IMG/VR virus record: IMGVR_UViG_3300044981_000338
Coordinates: 106,767 to 170,766 of that record
Strand: one strand, 5' to 3'
DNA length: 64,000 nucleotides
Source of the DNA: a virus
Part shown: positions 62,769 to 64,000 of the stretch, in pieces
Position numbering within the stretch: the first letter of the stretch is position 1
Layout: every line of letters begins with the position of its first letter
Made by a program: the position numbers and the translations under genes
Notes under the pieces: model-generated
The model's input: only the letters and a program-made list of their open reading frames with translations
The model's database searches: none
What the model was told of the DNA's origin: nothing

Positions 62769-63208
62769 GGAGTCTCCTTGGATGCCTGATACAAATCCCA
62801 GCAAGGTGTGTGGTACACCGCACCAATCTTGCTCCAGCACGAGTAGCTGCCTGGCAAGATCATGGTGCGACACAGCTGGCACTTGACCGGCTGCGATAGA
62901 AGAACCCTTCTCGGGACCTCTTTGGTTGTGGACTGCGCCGTGCGCCTCGCGCGGACCTCGGCAGCTACTTGCTCCTCACGCGCGCGCCTTGTGGCGGCAG
63001 CAAGCATGTCGTTGATAGAAGAGAGGTCCGAGAAGATGTCTGAGAAGTCTACCGATGGCGGAGGAGGCTTGGGTGAGTTCATGTCGAGCAGCTTGTGCTC
63101 GACAATGAGCTTGCAGGCGATGACGGCCATCGAACGCTGCTCCTCCCCTTCGGGCAGTCCGTTGACCATCGCGAGCAGTCGTCGGACCCGCTCTCTGTAG
63201 TCGGGCAC
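62765..63208 (-). CDS. Hypothetical protein with Cys motif (147 aa)
   Basis: GTG 63208 gives VPDYRERVRRLLAMVNGLPE, helices, then KCQLCRTMILPGSYSCWSKI with VYHTPCW, a possible zinc site at the C-terminus. The start site is weak. Function unknown. Confidence 0.7.
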   Translation of the reverse strand: MPDYRERVRRLLAMVNGLPEGEEQRSMAVIACKLIVEHKLLDMNSPKPPPPSVDFSDIFSDLSSINDMLAAATRRAREEQVAAEVRARRTAQSTTKEVPRRVLLSQPVKCQLCRTMILPGSYSCWSKIGAVYHTPCWDLYQASKETP

Positions 63209-63210
63209 GG

Positions 63211-63723
63211 CTACTGAAGCTGCGCGCGCGCGGCGACCTTCAACATCTCGGAGACGGCCTTCAGGATTTCTGGCAGGCTGCATTCGCTGTCTGCGTCATG
63301 CGTCCTGGCGTGTGCCTCCGCCTCGCGAGCGAACTCCTCTGCCGCAGTGGTCAGCTCGTCGGCGTTGAAGCCGTGCAAGAGGCCAGGCATCTTCTTCTGC
63401 ACTGCTTCCAGAAATGGCTTGGCCTCCCAGCTGTCACCCGAAGCATCCATGATCCGGTTGAACAGTGCCTTCGTTCGAGGGTTGAACTTGAGCGCCGCGG
63501 GATGAGCACCCTGAGGGCGTAGATGTCCTAGTAGCGCAGACAATGGGTTCTCTTCTCGGAGAACCCCGAAGAGGATCGATCCATCGTCCTGGTCATGCAG
63601 CTGGAAGGTGTAGCCGTCCGCATCCAGCTTGTTCGCCGCCGTCTCGATGGCCGCGGCATACGTCGGCATCTTCTTGTTGTACTGTACACCGACGACGCGA
63701 AACTTCTTCTTCTGTGAGGTCAC
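63211..63723 (-). CDS. Hypothetical protein (170 aa)
   Basis: GTG 63723 has AAGGAGGAGCC. The product reads QYNKKMPTYAAAIETAANKL, YTFQLHDQDDGSILFGVLR and a helical C-terminal half. An S1 element lies upstream. Function unknown. Confidence 0.75.
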   Translation of the reverse strand: MTSQKKKFRVVGVQYNKKMPTYAAAIETAANKLDADGYTFQLHDQDDGSILFGVLREENPLSALLGHLRPQGAHPAALKFNPRTKALFNRIMDASGDSWEAKPFLEAVQKKMPGLLHGFNADELTTAAEEFAREAEAHARTHDADSECSLPEILKAVSEMLKVAARAQLQ

Positions 63724-63751
63724 TGGCTCCTCCTTGGGGGACAGAGCGCGC

Positions 63752-64000
63752 TCAGCGCTCCATGGTTCTTATCCCGCAACCCCGCAAAGAACTAGAACTG
63801 AGCATGCAGAGTACCCAACGGTTGCGCTTCTTCGAGTTGCACTTGCCGCAAGCCGGCACGATGTTCTCGGCCGTTGTTCCGCCCCCGCGAGAGACAGGGA
63901 TGACGTGCTCCTGTGTCAACTTCAACCCCGTCCGCAAGCAGTACGCGCAGGTCCAGTTGAAGTACTCGAGGATCTCTAGCCACTCCTGCTGAGTGAGGGT
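63752..64000 (-). CDS. HNH endonuclease (5' end cut by window)
   Basis: The frame is open at the right edge. It shows NWTCAYCLRTGLKLTQEHVI and PVSRGGGTTAENIVPACGKC followed by NSKK: the H-x-(I/P) and N-x-x-x-x-C-x-x-C-N layout of HNH nucleases with zinc-binding Cys pairs. Whether it is a homing endonuclease or a packaging-related HNH protein is unknown. The stop is at 63752, within an S1-like element. Confidence 0.85.
   Translation of the reverse strand, partial: TLTQQEWLEILEYFNWTCAYCLRTGLKLTQEHVIPVSRGGGTTAENIVPACGKCNSKKRNRWVLCMLSSSSLRGCGIRTMER
63757..63776 (-). promoter_or_regulatory. Start-associated element S1, site 10
   Basis: CGGGATAAGAACCATGGAGC lies near the HNH stop and about 34 nt upstream of GTG 63723. 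It is farther from the start than the other copies. Confidence 0.5.

Overview
The window is about 64 kb of a high-GC tailed-phage genome. It carries a contractile-tail type baseplate and fibre module, several very large virion proteins, a lysis cassette, replication and nucleotide-metabolism enzymes, and dozens of small zinc-ribbon proteins. No ribosomal, tRNA or host housekeeping genes are seen. Terminase, portal, capsid and polymerase genes are absent, so this is only part of a larger (possibly jumbo-class) myovirus-like genome. The baseplate J-like protein favours a myovirus. The host cannot be named. GTG and TTG starts and high GC are consistent with a proteobacterial or similar GC-rich host. 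Nearly every gene lies on the minus strand, packed end to end, with ATGA, GTGA, TTGA or TGATG stop/start overlaps. Only three plausible genes lie on the plus strand: a zinc protein at 9170, a membrane protein at 31793 and a response regulator at 41281.

Layout. 1-14.2 kb is the tail/baseplate module: a beta-helix spike running off the left edge, a 1313-residue PKD-domain protein, an SCP2-like small protein, a 1356-residue baseplate J-like protein and an IPT/TIG protein, preceded by a rho-independent terminator. 14.2-21.5 kb holds zinc-ribbon proteins, RNase HII, a cluster of small proteins sharing an ETERKM motif, a HAD-type 5'(3')-deoxyribonucleotidase and a MazG-like pyrophosphohydrolase. 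21.5-24.3 kb is the lysis region (lipoprotein, GH-like DUF1906 endolysin candidate, membrane protein) plus a DEDDh exonuclease. 24-45 kb is a long accessory operon with two methyltransferase-like proteins, a YkgJ-type Cys cluster protein, an acetyltransferase, a DHH phosphoesterase, a Spo11/topoisomerase VI A-like TOPRIM protein and a nucleoside deoxyribosyltransferase. 45.3-48.8 kb is a second giant virion protein. 49-55 kb has small regulators, a small lipoprotein and a 431-residue AcrVA2-like anti-CRISPR candidate. 55.1-57.4 kb is the most unusual segment. 57.4-64 kb has a Dda/RecD-like helicase, further small genes and an HNH endonuclease cut by the right edge.

Most notable is 55.17-57.38 kb: a gene whose product ends in a RAMP (Cas5/Cas6/Cas7-like) glycine loop, flanked on both sides by two noncoding arrays. 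Together the arrays hold roughly 45 degenerate copies of an 11-base core (GGCNNGTCRCG) spaced about 27-35 bp apart. The downstream array ends at a strong terminator, so it looks like a transcribed 3' untranslated region. I know of no described system with this layout.

Two families of start-associated repeats are also present. One is a GGGATAAGAAGCATGGAGG-like element upstream of about 11 gene starts or leaders in 30-64 kb. The other is a GCGCG-rich element just 5' of ribosome-binding sites in 16-17 kb and 50-51 kb. At least three genes appear split by a one-base deficit in a homopolymer run, which suggests either sequencing error or -1 frameshifting.
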